Shown one piece after another: positions 26,367 to 35,314 of a stretch of 64,000 nt of DNA (positions are counted from its first letter, which is position 1; every line of letters starts with the position of its first letter). The translations under genes and the position numbers were made by a program. Location of the stretch: contig DRFO01000016.1 in NCBI GenBank assembly GCA_011050525.1, positions 1 to 64,000 of the forward strand, given 5' to 3'. The notes beneath the pieces are model-generated. The model searched no databases and was not told the DNA's origin. It worked only from the letters and a program-made list of their open reading frames with translations. The DNA comes from Halopseudomonas xinjiangensis. GTDB taxonomy: Bacteria; Pseudomonadota; Gammaproteobacteria; Pseudomonadales; Pseudomonadaceae.

Positions 26367-26440
26367 TGAATTTCGTTGTTGAGCGCGCGTTCAGGCGCGC
26401 TAAACCCTGCCACGATCATCAACATCATCCAAAATATCCT

Positions 26441-26466
26441 TCAAGTTTTCCCCGTTCTGCCGATAC
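26441..26466 (+). promoter_or_regulatory. Possible sigma-28 promoter for the second fliS-fliT
   Basis: TCAAGTTT, 10 nt, GCCGATAC. The -10 is intact, but the spacer is one short and the -35 has one mismatch. It lies 37 nt before the fliS2 ATG. If active, the second chaperone set would be expressed late, with flagellin. Confidence 0.5.
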
Positions 26467-26502
26467 ATCAGGTATGTGCAACATACCTCAGGACATATCG
26501 CC

Positions 26503-26883
26503 ATGAATGCCTACGCAGCCATGAAGCAGTACCAGACAGTGAACGTCAACGCCCAGGTTACCGAAGCCAGCCCCCATCGTTTGATTCAGATGCTGTTCGA
26601 AGGTGGCTTGCAGCGGTTGGCCCAGGCCAAGGGTGCGATGGAGTATGGCAACCTTGCGCTGAAGGGAGAGCTGATTGGTAAGGCCATGGGTATTATTGGC
26701 GGGCTGCGTGATGCGCTCGACAGCAAGAAAGGTGGCGAACTGGCGGCCAATCTGGATAATCTCTACTCCTTCATGTTGCAACGCCTGAGTCTTGCTAATA
26801 TCAAGAACGATCCGGCCATGCTTGATGAGGTGGCCAAGCTGTTGCGTGAAGTCAAAGAAGGCTGGGATGCCATCCAGGCCTGA
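26503..26883 (+). CDS. fliS: Flagellin chaperone FliS (second copy)
   Basis: A 126-residue FliS closer to the textbook sequence than the first copy: MNAYAAMKQYQTVNVNAQVTEASPHRLIQMLFEGGLQRLAQAK, KAMGIIGGLRDALDSKKGGELAANLDNLYSFMLQRL. It is followed 10 nt later by fliT. Paired FliS paralogues between fliD and fleQ are also known in other pseudomonads. This is the copy with the canonical SPHRLIQMLFEG flagellin-binding helix. Confidence 0.92.
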   Translation: MNAYAAMKQYQTVNVNAQVTEASPHRLIQMLFEGGLQRLAQAKGAMEYGNLALKGELIGKAMGIIGGLRDALDSKKGGELAANLDNLYSFMLQRLSLANIKNDPAMLDEVAKLLREVKEGWDAIQA

Positions 26884-26893
26884 GGAGATCATC

Positions 26894-27190
26894 ATGGCTG
26901 TTGCAGTAAAACAGTTGGAAGATACGCATAGAGCGCTGGTTGCGGCGGTGCAGGCCGGCGACTGGCAGCAGGTGGGGGAGCTTGACCTGCTATGCCGTCA
27001 TTTGGTCAGCGAGGCCATGCAGCAACCTGAACGCAATGAGCAGGCGCTGGCTGAGGCGCTTACGTCGCTTTCCGAGACCTACCAGCAGGTCATCGCCTTG
27101 TGTCAGGCAGTTCAGGGCAAACTGGCCGAAGAGCTGCAAGGGCTCCAGCGCGGCAAGGAAAGCGCCAAAGTTTACCAGATGTTCAACTGA
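26894..27190 (+). CDS. fliT: Flagellar chaperone FliT-like protein
   Basis: A 98-residue helical protein (TYQQVIALCQAVQGKLAEELQGLQRGKESAKVYQMFN at the C-terminus), of the size and position of FliT/PA1096-type proteins after fliS. FliT chaperones the FliD cap. The identity rests on position and helical pattern more than on diagnostic residues. GAGG lies 9 nt before the ATG. Confidence 0.75.
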   Translation: MAVAVKQLEDTHRALVAAVQAGDWQQVGELDLLCRHLVSEAMQQPERNEQALAEALTSLSETYQQVIALCQAVQGKLAEELQGLQRGKESAKVYQMFN

Positions 27191-27348
27191 TACAGATTAT
27201 CAAATGCCCGCCCGGCAGAAATCCTGCGCCAACTAATTGACTGTAGCCTCGAATCTGGCTACCTTTGAGCCAACTATTAGAAGGTATGGCGTTGCGCTAT
27301 TATGGCGCTCGACCTGCCAAGCCTGCACACAGGAACTGCGCACTCCCT

Positions 27349-28818
27349 ATGCTGCCAAACAGCCATATTCTGTTGATCGACGATTGCCCGGAAAGTAGCC
27401 GTGACCTTAAGGTCATACTCCAGTTTCTGGGCGAAGATACGATCACTACGACCTCCGACAAGTGGCTCAGTAACGTGGAGGCCGTTCTCGAAGGCCCGGC
27501 GTCTGTCCGATGTGTCATTCTTGGTCGCTGCGAGCACGGCGACGGCCCCCAGGGCCTGCTGGCCCAGTTGGACAAGTGGGACGCCAATCTGCCCGCCATA
27601 CTTTTCGACAACCATGACTCGTCGTTCTGGCCCGACCACATGCGCCAGCGTCTGTTATCGGTGCTGGCTCCGCCGCTGAGCTACAACCAGCTACTCGACG
27701 CATTGCACCGCGCGCAGGTCTATCGCGAGGTGTGCGATGAGCGCAACAAGCGCGGCCAGCAACGTGAACCCAACCTGTTTCGCAGTCTTGTCGGCACCAG
27801 CCGCAGCATCCAGTCGGTGCGTTTGATGATGCAACAGGTTGCCAATACCGAAGCCACTGTATTGATTCTGGGTGAATCGGGCACGGGCAAGGAAGTGGTC
27901 GCGCGAAACCTGCATTATCATTCCTCGCGTAAGGATGCGCCCTTTGTGCCGGTAAATTGCGGTGCGATTCCAGCTGAGTTGCTGGAAAGCGAGCTGTTCG
28001 GCCATGAGAAGGGAGCCTTTACCGGGGCGATCACGACCCGCGCCGGTCGGTTTGAGCTGGCCCAGGGCGGCACGCTGTTTCTGGATGAAATCGGTGATAT
28101 GCCGTTGCCCATGCAGGTCAAGCTGCTGCGTGTGCTCCAGGAACGCACCTTTGAAAAAGTGGGCAGTAACAAGGTTCAGCAAGCGGACGTGCGGGTTATC
28201 GCCGCCACGCACAAGAATCTGGAAACAATGATCGAACAGGGCACTTTCCGCGAAGATCTGTTCTATCGCTTGAATGTCTTTCCCATCGAGATGCCGGCGA
28301 TGCGCGAGCGGATCGAGGATCTTCCGTTGTTGCTGAACGAGTTGATCACGCGGCTGGAAAGAGAGAAGCGTGGCTCCATTCGATTCAGTACTTCCGCGAT
28401 TCTTTCCCTCTGCCAGCACGACTGGCCGGGCAACGTGCGTGAACTGGCCAACCTTGTCGAGCGTATGGCGATCATGCATCCACACGGGGTGATCGGCGTT
28501 GGCGAACTGCCGCGCAAGTTTCGCTACGTCGAAGATGACCACGATGATCTGCGCAGCCTGCGTGAGGGAGACGATGAGCGTGGCGACGCCTTCCACGGGC
28601 TTGTCGGTTTGAATACACCTGCGTTTCTTCCACCCGAAGGGTTGGATCTGAAGGAATACCTGGGTGGTCTTGAGCAGACGCTTATTCAGCAGGCATTGGA
28701 CGACTCCGCCGGAGTGGTAGCCAGAGCAGCCGAACGCTTGCGTATTCGCCGTACTACGCTTGTTGAAAAGATGCGCAAGTACGGCCTGAACCGCGGAATC
28801 GAACTGTCAGAAGAATGA
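27349..28818 (+). CDS. fleQ: FleQ, master transcriptional regulator of flagellar genes
   Basis: About 489 residues from the ATG at 27349. An N-terminal degenerate receiver (1-125) lacks the phosphoacceptor: where Asp is expected the sequence reads VILGRCE. The AAA+ domain has Walker A GESGTGKE (175-182), GAFTGA (within [10 protein letters not shown], for sigma-54 contact) and LDEIGDMPL. The C-terminal Fis-type HTH is [22 protein letters not shown]. FleQ activates sigma-54 flagellar promoters and, with c-di-GMP, switches to biofilm genes. Its own message probably comes from a sigma-70 site upstream of 27349, where no -24/-12 element is seen. Confidence 0.97.
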   Translation: MLPNSHILLIDDCPESSRDLKVILQFLGEDTITTTSDKWLSNVEAVLEGPASVRCVILGRCEHGDGPQGLLAQLDKWDANLPAILFDNHDSSFWPDHMRQRLLSVLAPPLSYNQLLDALHRAQVYREVCDERNKRGQQREPNLFRSLVGTSRSIQSVRLMMQQVANTEATVLILGESGTGKEVVARNLHYHSSRKDAPFVPVNCGAIPAELLESELFGHEKGAFTGAITTRAGRFELAQGGTLFLDEIGDMPLPMQVKLLRVLQERTFEKVGSNKVQQADVRVIAATHKNLETMIEQGTFREDLFYRLNVFPIEMPAMRERIEDLPLLLNELITRLEREKRGSIRFSTSAILSLCQHDWPGNVRELANLVERMAIMHPHGVIGVGELPRKFRYVEDDHDDLRSLREGDDERGDAFHGLVGLNTPAFLPPEGLDLKEYLGGLEQTLIQQALDDSAGVVARAAERLRIRRTTLVEKMRKYGLNRGIELSEE

Positions 28819-28858
28819 CGCCGAATTGCGCTTAATCAGCTCAACCTGTTGATAAATA

Positions 28859-28891
28859 AGGCTCATGCTGTGCTGGCATGAGCCTTGCTTT
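28859..28891 (+). terminator. fleQ terminator hairpin that overlaps the fleSR promoter
   Basis: GGCTCATGC - TGTGCTG - GCATGAGCC, a perfect 9-bp stem, followed by TTGCTTT. The right arm is also the -24 element of the sigma-54 site at 28874. Confidence 0.75.
28874..28889 (+). promoter_or_regulatory. Sigma-54 promoter of fleSR
   Basis: TGGCATG-AGCC-TTGCT: -24 GG and -12 GC with correct spacing, 39 nt before the fleS ATG. Activation by FleQ is expected from the Pseudomonas hierarchy. Confidence 0.85.
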
Positions 28892-28927
28892 ATCTCCCTT
28901 GAAGACTTTAGCATTCAGGGGATTTCT

Positions 28928-30190
28928 ATGGCCTTACCTGCCCATCACGTGCCTGGCGTTAACAACGGATTGCCTGACGGCAGCAGTGTGGCTGGTTCCC
29001 AGGAAACCTCCGAACAACAGCGCGCCCGACTGGATCAGACGTACGCCCTGTTTGGTCGGGTATCCGGGCAGCTTTCTGAATCCCAAGCGCTACTGGAACA
29101 GCAGGTTGAATCGCTCAAGACAGAGCTCGCTGATGTCAGTGCCCAGCGCACCCGTGAAATTGCCGAAAAAGCCCGGCTGGGGGGCAGATTGCAGAACTTG
29201 CTGGATCTGCTGCCTGGTGGCGTGGTGGTCCTGGACGGGCGCGGCATGGTGCGTGAGGCAAACCCTGCTGCCCGCGATCTTCTCGGCGAGCCCATCGAAG
29301 GCATGCTGTGGCGTGATCTGATTCGCGAGCGGTTCGCACCGCGTGAGGATGATTACCACGAGGTCTCTCTGCGCAGCGGCCGTCGCGTGTCGATGGCTAC
29401 GCGATCACTGGTTGGTGAGCCTGGCCAGTTGATTCTCATCACGGATCTGACGGAAACCCGTCAGTTGCAAACCCAACTTGCCCGTCACGAACGTTTGTCC
29501 GCGCTCGGCCGCATGGTCGCCTCGCTGGCTCACCAGATACGTACACCGCTATCAACCGCATTGCTGTACGCCAGCCATCTGAATGACCCGACGCTGGCGG
29601 AGAGCAACCGCAGGCGATTCAGCGAAAGGTTGAAGGATCGTCTTGAGGCCATCGAGCATCAGGTACGTGACATGTTGGTGTTCGCAAAGGGCGAGCTGCC
29701 GCTCAATGACACCATATCCTTCGCTGACTTGTTCGCTTCGCTGCGTCAGCAGGCCGAACCGTTGTTGGAGCAGGCAGGCGCTGAATGCCGCTGGGATAAC
29801 CGCTGCCCGGCCCGGATTGTGCTGCAATGCAACCGAGAAACACTGCTCGGCGCGGTGACCAATTTGCTGGAGAACGCCATTCAAGCAGGCGCGCCGGCTC
29901 CCAGATTGAAGATCTGCGCTCGGCTGGTGGAGAACCAGCTGAGCCTGAATGTAGTGGATCTTGGGACCGGAATGACTGCGGAGCAGCTGGCACGGATTGG
30001 CGAGCCCTTCCATACCACCCGCGCTCAGGGCACCGGGCTCGGTGTGTCCGTCGTCAAATCAGTCGCGCGGGCGCACGGTGGCGCCTTCTACATGCGTAGC
30101 AAAGCTGGTTGGGGAACTTGCGCCGAACTGTTGTTGCCCGTCGTTACGCGCTTGCATCCAGCGGGAACGGTCCAGGAGACCAGACAATGA
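28928..30190 (+). CDS. fleS: FleS flagellar sensor histidine kinase
   Basis: About 420 residues, no membrane helix, so a soluble kinase. A coiled coil (about 50-85) precedes a PAS domain (90-180), then HisKA with the phosphorylated H202 in ASLAHQIRTPLS, and HATPase with N box LLGAVTNLLENAIQAG and glycine boxes VDLGTGM and GTGLGVSVVK. It phosphorylates FleR to drive class III flagellar genes (basal body and hook). It overlaps fleR by 4 nt. Confidence 0.95.
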   Translation: MALPAHHVPGVNNGLPDGSSVAGSQETSEQQRARLDQTYALFGRVSGQLSESQALLEQQVESLKTELADVSAQRTREIAEKARLGGRLQNLLDLLPGGVVVLDGRGMVREANPAARDLLGEPIEGMLWRDLIRERFAPREDDYHEVSLRSGRRVSMATRSLVGEPGQLILITDLTETRQLQTQLARHERLSALGRMVASLAHQIRTPLSTALLYASHLNDPTLAESNRRRFSERLKDRLEAIEHQVRDMLVFAKGELPLNDTISFADLFASLRQQAEPLLEQAGAECRWDNRCPARIVLQCNRETLLGAVTNLLENAIQAGAPAPRLKICARLVENQLSLNVVDLGTGMTAEQLARIGEPFHTTRAQGTGLGVSVVKSVARAHGGAFYMRSKAGWGTCAELLLPVVTRLHPAGTVQETRQ

Positions 30191-31620
30191 GCATTCAGTC
30201 GCCGCGTGTTTTGCTGGTTGAAGATGACAGGTCCCTGCGCGAGGCATTGGCTGACACTTTAATGCTGGGTGGCTATGATTTTTTGTTGGCCGAGGACGCC
30301 GAGACCGCGCTGGTACTGTTACAGCGCGAAGTCGTCTCCATGGTCGTGAGTGATGTGAATATGCCCGGTATGGACGGCCAGGCCTTGTTGCGGTCGCTGC
30401 GCGAACATCATCCGCAATTGCCGGTATTGCTGATGACGGCTTACGGCACGGTACAACATGCCGTAACGGCCATGCGCGACGGGGCAGTGGATTATCTGGT
30501 CAAGCCATTTGAGCCCAAAGCCCTGCTGGATCTGATTGCCCAGCATGGGCAGGGCCGATTGCAGCCCGCCGACCAGGATGGCCCCGTGGCGGTAGAGCCG
30601 AGCAGTCAGCACCTTTTGCAATTGGCCAGCCGTGTCGCGGCGAGCGATTCGACCGTGCTGATTTCCGGCGAATCAGGTACTGGCAAGGAAGTACTGGCGC
30701 GCTACATCCATCAGCATTCCCCCCGGGCGACTCAGCCATTCATTGCGATCAATTGCGCCGCGATACCAGACAACATGCTGGAGGCGACGCTTTTCGGTCA
30801 TGAAAAAGGATCGTTCACTGGCGCCATCGCCGCCCAGCCCGGCAAGTTCGAGCAAGCCAATGGCGGCACCCTGTTGCTGGATGAAATTTCGGAAATGCCA
30901 CTGGGTCTTCAGGCCAAGCTGCTGCGGGTGTTGCAGGAGCGGGAAGTAGAGCGCGTGGGCGGGCGCAAGTTGATTCAACTGGATATCCGGGTTATCGCCA
31001 CCACTAACCGGGATCTGCTGGCGGAAGTAGCTGCCGGACGGTTTCGCGAGGATCTGTATTACCGTCTGGGTGTTTTTCCATTGCAGTGGCAACCGCTGCG
31101 CACCCGCCCCGGCGACATCTTGCCGATTGCGGAGCGTTTGCTGAACAAACATATCCGTAAAATGAATCAGCCACGGGTGCAGTTTGCTGCTGACGCTTGT
31201 CAGGCGATGCAGCAGCATGCTTGGCCGGGCAACGTGCGAGAGCTGGATAACGCTGTTCAGCGAGCCTTGATTCTTCAGCAGGGCGGGATGATTCATGCTC
31301 AAGACCTTTGCTTGAACACAGTGCCGGGTAGCACCATCCTGGCGACACCTGCATACCAACCCGCGCCCAGCTCTGATCCAGTATCGCAGCCGCCTGTTTA
31401 TAACAGCGCCTCGTCGCAGGCGGCTGCGGCGGGCCTCGAGGCTGGCGTCAAAGAGAGAGAGTATCAACTCATCATCGACGTGCTGCGTGCGGAGCGCGGC
31501 AAGCGCAAGGAAGCCGCAGACAAGCTAGGCATCAGCCCTCGCACCTTGCGCTACAAGCTTGCCCAGATGCGGGACGCGGGGCTGGACGTCGAGGCTAGTT
31601 TGTTTGCGGGTGGGTTTTGA
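30187..31620 (+). CDS. fleR: FleR flagellar sigma-54-dependent response regulator
   Basis: A 477-residue NtrC-type regulator: receiver with phosphoacceptor D56 ([12 protein letters not shown]), AAA+ domain with GESGTGKEV, and a sigma-54 contact loop [10 protein letters not shown], where the usual GAFTGA is GSFTGA. A C-terminal Fis HTH ([23 protein letters not shown]) follows. Together with FleS it activates the fliE, fliK and fliL-type sigma-54 promoters. A Ser for Ala in GAFTGA is tolerated in other NtrC-family members. Confidence 0.95.
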   Translation: MSIQSPRVLLVEDDRSLREALADTLMLGGYDFLLAEDAETALVLLQREVVSMVVSDVNMPGMDGQALLRSLREHHPQLPVLLMTAYGTVQHAVTAMRDGAVDYLVKPFEPKALLDLIAQHGQGRLQPADQDGPVAVEPSSQHLLQLASRVAASDSTVLISGESGTGKEVLARYIHQHSPRATQPFIAINCAAIPDNMLEATLFGHEKGSFTGAIAAQPGKFEQANGGTLLLDEISEMPLGLQAKLLRVLQEREVERVGGRKLIQLDIRVIATTNRDLLAEVAAGRFREDLYYRLGVFPLQWQPLRTRPGDILPIAERLLNKHIRKMNQPRVQFAADACQAMQQHAWPGNVRELDNAVQRALILQQGGMIHAQDLCLNTVPGSTILATPAYQPAPSSDPVSQPPVYNSASSQAAAAGLEAGVKEREYQLIIDVLRAERGKRKEAADKLGISPRTLRYKLAQMRDAGLDVEASLFAGGF

Positions 31621-31776
31621 TCTGCGTGATCTCTTGCCGTGCCCGTAGCGTTGACAGGGCTGCGCGAGGCGTTTCAGAGATGGCGAGTCCGGAATAAGTT
31701 TGCCGGATCATGTTCGTGTGATTTCAAGTCTCCGGGTCGCCAGACGCTGGACCGCCAGCCCCTGGATGGCCAGCCC

Positions 31777-31993
31777 CTGGATCCCCGCCTTCGCGGGGAT
31801 GACGAACTGGGGGCTGGGTGACGGTTAGGTTTCGTGGGGATGACGAATCTTGGCGCCTGCCAAGTCACTCCCGTCACTCCCGTCACTCCCGTCACCCCGT
31901 CACCCCGTCACTCCCGTCACTCCCGTCACCCCGTCACCCCGTCACCCCGTCATTCCCGTCGCTCCCGTCATTCCCGCGAAGGCGGGAATCCAG
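31777..31993. repeat. Inverted pair of GTCATTCCCGC-type hairpin elements with a GTCAYYCCC microsatellite
   Basis: The 500-nt fleR-fliE gap holds an inverted element CTGGATCCCCGCCTTCGCGGGGATGAC (31777-31803, shown in two 20-nt-or-less halves CTGGATCCCCGCC and TTCGCGGGGATGAC) and a direct copy at 31967-31993 (GTCATTCCCGCGAAGG then CGGGAATCCAG). Immediately left of the direct copy are about 12 units of GTCACTCCC or GTCACCCC (31864-31966), 8-9 nt each, which look like slippage expansion of the element's first nine bases. A related dispersed element is known in many proteobacteria (dRS3-like in Neisseria). Confidence 0.88.
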
Positions 31994-32050
31994 CGGTCTG
32001 CGCAGGCCAACGCTTCGTCCAATATCCACCTTCCGCAAACTAGCCAAACC

Positions 32051-32066
32051 TGGCACCAATCTTGCT
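32051..32066 (+). promoter_or_regulatory. Sigma-54 promoter of the fliEFGHIJ operon
   Basis: TGGCACC-AATC-TTGCT, correct spacing with -24 GG and -12 GC, 56 nt before the fliE ATG and just downstream of the hairpin-repeat cluster. Confidence 0.9.
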
Positions 32067-32121
32067 GAAGTAATCTCAAAGCGGAATGCGCCGTCAAAAT
32101 TTTTACGGCAGGGAGATTACG

Positions 32122-32454
32122 ATGACCCAGGGTGTTGAATTCAATCGACTGATGCTGCAGATGCGCACCATGCAGCTCGAAGCTATGGGCAAGCCCCAGG
32201 CTCCCGCACAGATCGAAAAGAACGTCAACGCTCCGGCGTTCGACGACATGCTCAAGATGGCGGTCAACAAGGTCAATGATCTCCAGCAAGCCACTGGTGA
32301 TCTCCAGAGCGGTTATGAGCGCGGTGTTCCGGGCATCGATCTCACCGAGGTGATGATCGCCTCGCAGAAATCCAGCGTGGCATTCCAGGCCATGACGCAG
32401 GTTCGCAACAAGATGATCACCGCGTATGAAGACATCATGAAGATGCCCATTTGA
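32122..32454 (+). CDS. fliE: FliE, flagellar hook-basal body MS-ring/rod adaptor
   Basis: A 110-residue Fli[24 protein letters not shown] at the N-terminus and [42 protein letters not shown] at the C-terminus, the classic family signature. It links the MS ring to the proximal rod. The start is set by GGGAG 8 nt upstream; an upstream in-frame ATG at 32086 has none. Confidence 0.95.
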   Translation: MTQGVEFNRLMLQMRTMQLEAMGKPQAPAQIEKNVNAPAFDDMLKMAVNKVNDLQQATGDLQSGYERGVPGIDLTEVMIASQKSSVAFQAMTQVRNKMITAYEDIMKMPI

Positions 32455-32499
32455 TCTATTGCCTGTTAACGTTTGCCCTGATTGACCGAGGATAGATCC

Positions 32500-34224
32500 A
32501 TGGAAGCCACACCCAACACTCCAGCCACCCGCGGCAACGCTACAGCTGACCAGGACCGCAAGCCGCTGCTTGGCATGGCCTTTCTGGAGAATCTGGCGCA
32601 GCTGCCGCTGCTGCGTCAGTTCGGCCTGCTGATCGGCCTGGCAGCCAGCGTTGCCATCGGCTTTGCAGTGGTTCTGTGGTCACAGGAAGCGGACTATCGG
32701 CCTCTGTATGGCAGCATGGATCAATATGATTCTGCCCAGGTAATTGAAATCCTTACCCAGCGGCAGATCGAGTACAAGGTCGAGCCCAACAGCGGCGCGT
32801 TACTCGTACGCAGCGAAGATCTGGGTAACGCACGTCTTGGGCTAGCCAGTGCTGGGGTGACGCCGACAGATCGTAACCTGGGTTTCGAGATCATGGACCG
32901 GGAACAGGGCCTGGGTACTAGCCAGTTCATGGAAACCGCCCGCTATCGCCGTGGTCTGGAAGGGGAAATGGCGCGAACCATCTCTAGCCTGTACAACGTC
33001 AAATCGGCCCGGGTGCATATAGCCATGCCGCGGTCCACTGTATTCGTGCGTGATGACCGTCGCCCTAGCGCCTCGGTGCTGCTGGAAATGTATGGCGGGC
33101 GCCGCCTTGAACCGTCGCAGGTAGTTGCCATTGTTAATCTGGTAGCAACGAGTATCCCCGAGCTGAACAAGGACCAGGTAACTGTCGTCGACCAGAACGG
33201 CAATCTCTTGTCCGATCAGGGTGAACTGAACGAGCTGACCATGGCAGGCCGCCAGTTTGATCACGCGCGTCGTCTCGAAGAAACCTACATTCGCCGGGTG
33301 CATAACATTCTCGAGCCGGTGCTGGGTAGCGGTCGCTACAAGGCCGAGGTCTCTGCCGATGTGGATTTCAGCTCGGTTGAATCGACCTCCGAGATGTTCA
33401 GTCCCGAATCCGCCTTGCGCAGCGAACAGGTATTGAGCGAGCAGCGTGTCAGTGGTTCCGGCCCGCAGGGCGTTCCTGGCGCCCTGGCCAACCAGCCGCC
33501 TGGCGCGGTGACCGTGCCTGAAGAAGTGATTGATCCTGATACAGGTGAGCCGGTTGTTGCGGCTGTGCCGCAGGACATTCGCGAGCAGTCCACCCGCAAC
33601 TTTGAGCTGGACCGTCAGATTAGCTATACCCGGCAGCAGCAGGGTCGGTTGCGTCGGCTGTCCGTCGCGGTGGTGGTGGATGATGCGCTGCAGATGAATG
33701 CTGCCGGCGAAAGCACTCGTGTGCCGCTGGCTGAAGCAGAAGTTGCCCGGTTGACGCGCCTGGTTCAGGATGCAGTTGGCTTTGATGCGAGTCGCGGTGA
33801 CAGCGTCAGCGTCATCAACAGTGCGTTCGTTCCGGAAGGCGAGCCGGAAGTCATCGCGGAGATTCCATTCTGGTCCCAGCCCTGGTTCTGGGATATGGCC
33901 AAACAGTTTCTCGGTATCCTCTTCGTGCTGATTCTAGTGTTCGGTGTATTGCGCCCGGTACTGAAGAATCTGACCTCGTCGTCGAGCCGCAGTCCGGCGC
34001 TTGCCGGGGGCTATCCGGCAGAGCTTGACGACCTGGGCGGAATGTCCGGCGACCTGCGTGATGATCGGGTGAGCCTGTCTGGTCCATCCGGCTCGGGCCC
34101 GGTACTGTTGCCACCGCCTGGCGCGGGTTATGAGCAACACCTGAACGCCATCAAAGGCTTGCTTGCGGAAGATCCTGGCCGTGTGGCCCAGGTAGTGAAA
34201 GAGTGGATTAACGACGATGAGTGA
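32500..34224 (+). CDS. fliF: FliF, flagellar MS-ring protein
   Basis: About 574 residues with two membrane segments: about 43-62 (FGLLIGLAASVAIGFAVVLWS) and 463-482 (MAKQFLGILFVLILVFGVLRP). Between them are the ring-building domains (DYRPLYGSMDQYDSAQVIEIL, GFEIMDREQGLGTSQF). The cytoplasmic tail (HLNAIKGLLAEDPGRVAQVVKEWIND) binds FliG. It forms the inner-membrane platform of the flagellum. GAGGA precedes the ATG at 32500. It overlaps fliG by 8 nt. Confidence 0.96.
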   Translation: MEATPNTPATRGNATADQDRKPLLGMAFLENLAQLPLLRQFGLLIGLAASVAIGFAVVLWSQEADYRPLYGSMDQYDSAQVIEILTQRQIEYKVEPNSGALLVRSEDLGNARLGLASAGVTPTDRNLGFEIMDREQGLGTSQFMETARYRRGLEGEMARTISSLYNVKSARVHIAMPRSTVFVRDDRRPSASVLLEMYGGRRLEPSQVVAIVNLVATSIPELNKDQVTVVDQNGNLLSDQGELNELTMAGRQFDHARRLEETYIRRVHNILEPVLGSGRYKAEVSADVDFSSVESTSEMFSPESALRSEQVLSEQRVSGSGPQGVPGALANQPPGAVTVPEEVIDPDTGEPVVAAVPQDIREQSTRNFELDRQISYTRQQQGRLRRLSVAVVVDDALQMNAAGESTRVPLAEAEVARLTRLVQDAVGFDASRGDSVSVINSAFVPEGEPEVIAEIPFWSQPWFWDMAKQFLGILFVLILVFGVLRPVLKNLTSSSSRSPALAGGYPAELDDLGGMSGDLRDDRVSLSGPSGSGPVLLPPPGAGYEQHLNAIKGLLAEDPGRVAQVVKEWINDDE

Positions 34225-35236
34225 AGAAGCCAAGCGCCCGCAGAAACTCACCAAACTCGACAAGGCCGCGATTTTCCTGCTTAGCCTGGGCGAATCTGAC
34301 GCTGCAGCCATTCTCAAGCACATGGGGCCCAAGGAAGTGCAGCGGGTCGGTAGCGCCATGGCCGGGCTGCGGACTGTGCAGCGCGAGCAGGTACAGCAGG
34401 TGATGGGCGACTTCATCGAAGTGGTGGGCGAACAAACCGGCCTGGGGGTCGGCTCGGATGCCTACATCCGGAAAATGCTCACACAGGCCCTCGGAGAGGA
34501 CAAGGCCAGCAGTCTGGTGGATCGCATTCTTCTAGGTGGCAGTACTTCGGGGCTGGATAGCCTGAAGTGGATGGAGCCGCGGGCGGTGGCCGACGTGATT
34601 CGTTATGAACACCCGCAGATTCAGGCAATTGTGGTGGCCTACCTTGATCCCGACATGGCGGCTGAAGTGATCGGCTATTTTGATCACAAGGTGCGTCTGG
34701 ATGTGCTTCTGCGGGTTGCTTCGTTGAACACGGTGCAACCATCAGCCCTGAAAGAGCTCAACGAAATTCTTGAGAAGCAATTTGCCGGCAGCTCGAATAC
34801 AACCCGCGCAAATATGGGCGGCATCAAGCGCGCCGCTGACATCATGAACTTCCTGGAGACAACTGCTGAGTCACAATTGATTGAAGCGATACGCGATGTC
34901 GACGAGGATTTGTCGACCAAGATCGAAGACCTCATGTTCGTATTCGACAATTTGGCTGACGTTGACGACCGCGGCATCCAGGCGTTGCTGCGGGAAATTT
35001 CTTCCGAGATACTGATCATCGCGCTCAAGGGTGCAGACGAAGCAATCAAGGACAAGATATTCCGCAATATGTCCAAGCGTGCCTCGGAATTGCTGCAGGA
35101 TGATCTGGAAGCCAAAGGACCGGTGCGAATCAGTGAAGTGGAAGCAGCGCAGAAGGAAATTCTTACCATTGCCCGCCGCATGGCCGATGCCGGCGAGATT
35201 GTGCTGGGCGGCAAGGGCGGCGAGGAAATGATCTGA
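34217..35236 (+). CDS. fliG: FliG, flagellar motor switch protein
   Basis: A 339-residue switch protein. N-terminal FliF-binding domain (TKLDKAAIFLLSLGESDAAAILKHMGPKEVQRVG), a middle domain with the EHPQ-type motif (YEHPQIQAIVVAYLDPDMAAEV), and the C-terminal torque domain with charged residues (LREISSEILIIALKGADEAIKDKIFRNMSKRASELLQDDLEAKGPVRISEVE). It overlaps fliF by 8 nt. It is followed by the 60-bp repeat array rather than by fliH directly. Confidence 0.96.
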   Translation: MSEEAKRPQKLTKLDKAAIFLLSLGESDAAAILKHMGPKEVQRVGSAMAGLRTVQREQVQQVMGDFIEVVGEQTGLGVGSDAYIRKMLTQALGEDKASSLVDRILLGGSTSGLDSLKWMEPRAVADVIRYEHPQIQAIVVAYLDPDMAAEVIGYFDHKVRLDVLLRVASLNTVQPSALKELNEILEKQFAGSSNTTRANMGGIKRAADIMNFLETTAESQLIEAIRDVDEDLSTKIEDLMFVFDNLADVDDRGIQALLREISSEILIIALKGADEAIKDKIFRNMSKRASELLQDDLEAKGPVRISEVEAAQKEILTIARRMADAGEIVLGGKGGEEMI

Positions 35237-35314
35237 TCGGGGTCGGGTGAGATTTGCTTGTAGCGCCGGAGGGGAGATGTCGGGGTTTGGGCATGACCGC
35301 GGAGCCTGCACCCA

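Noticed and set aside
31831..32138. Plus-strand frames across the GTCACTCCC microsatellite
   Set aside because: They translate the microsatellite only and end before fliE.
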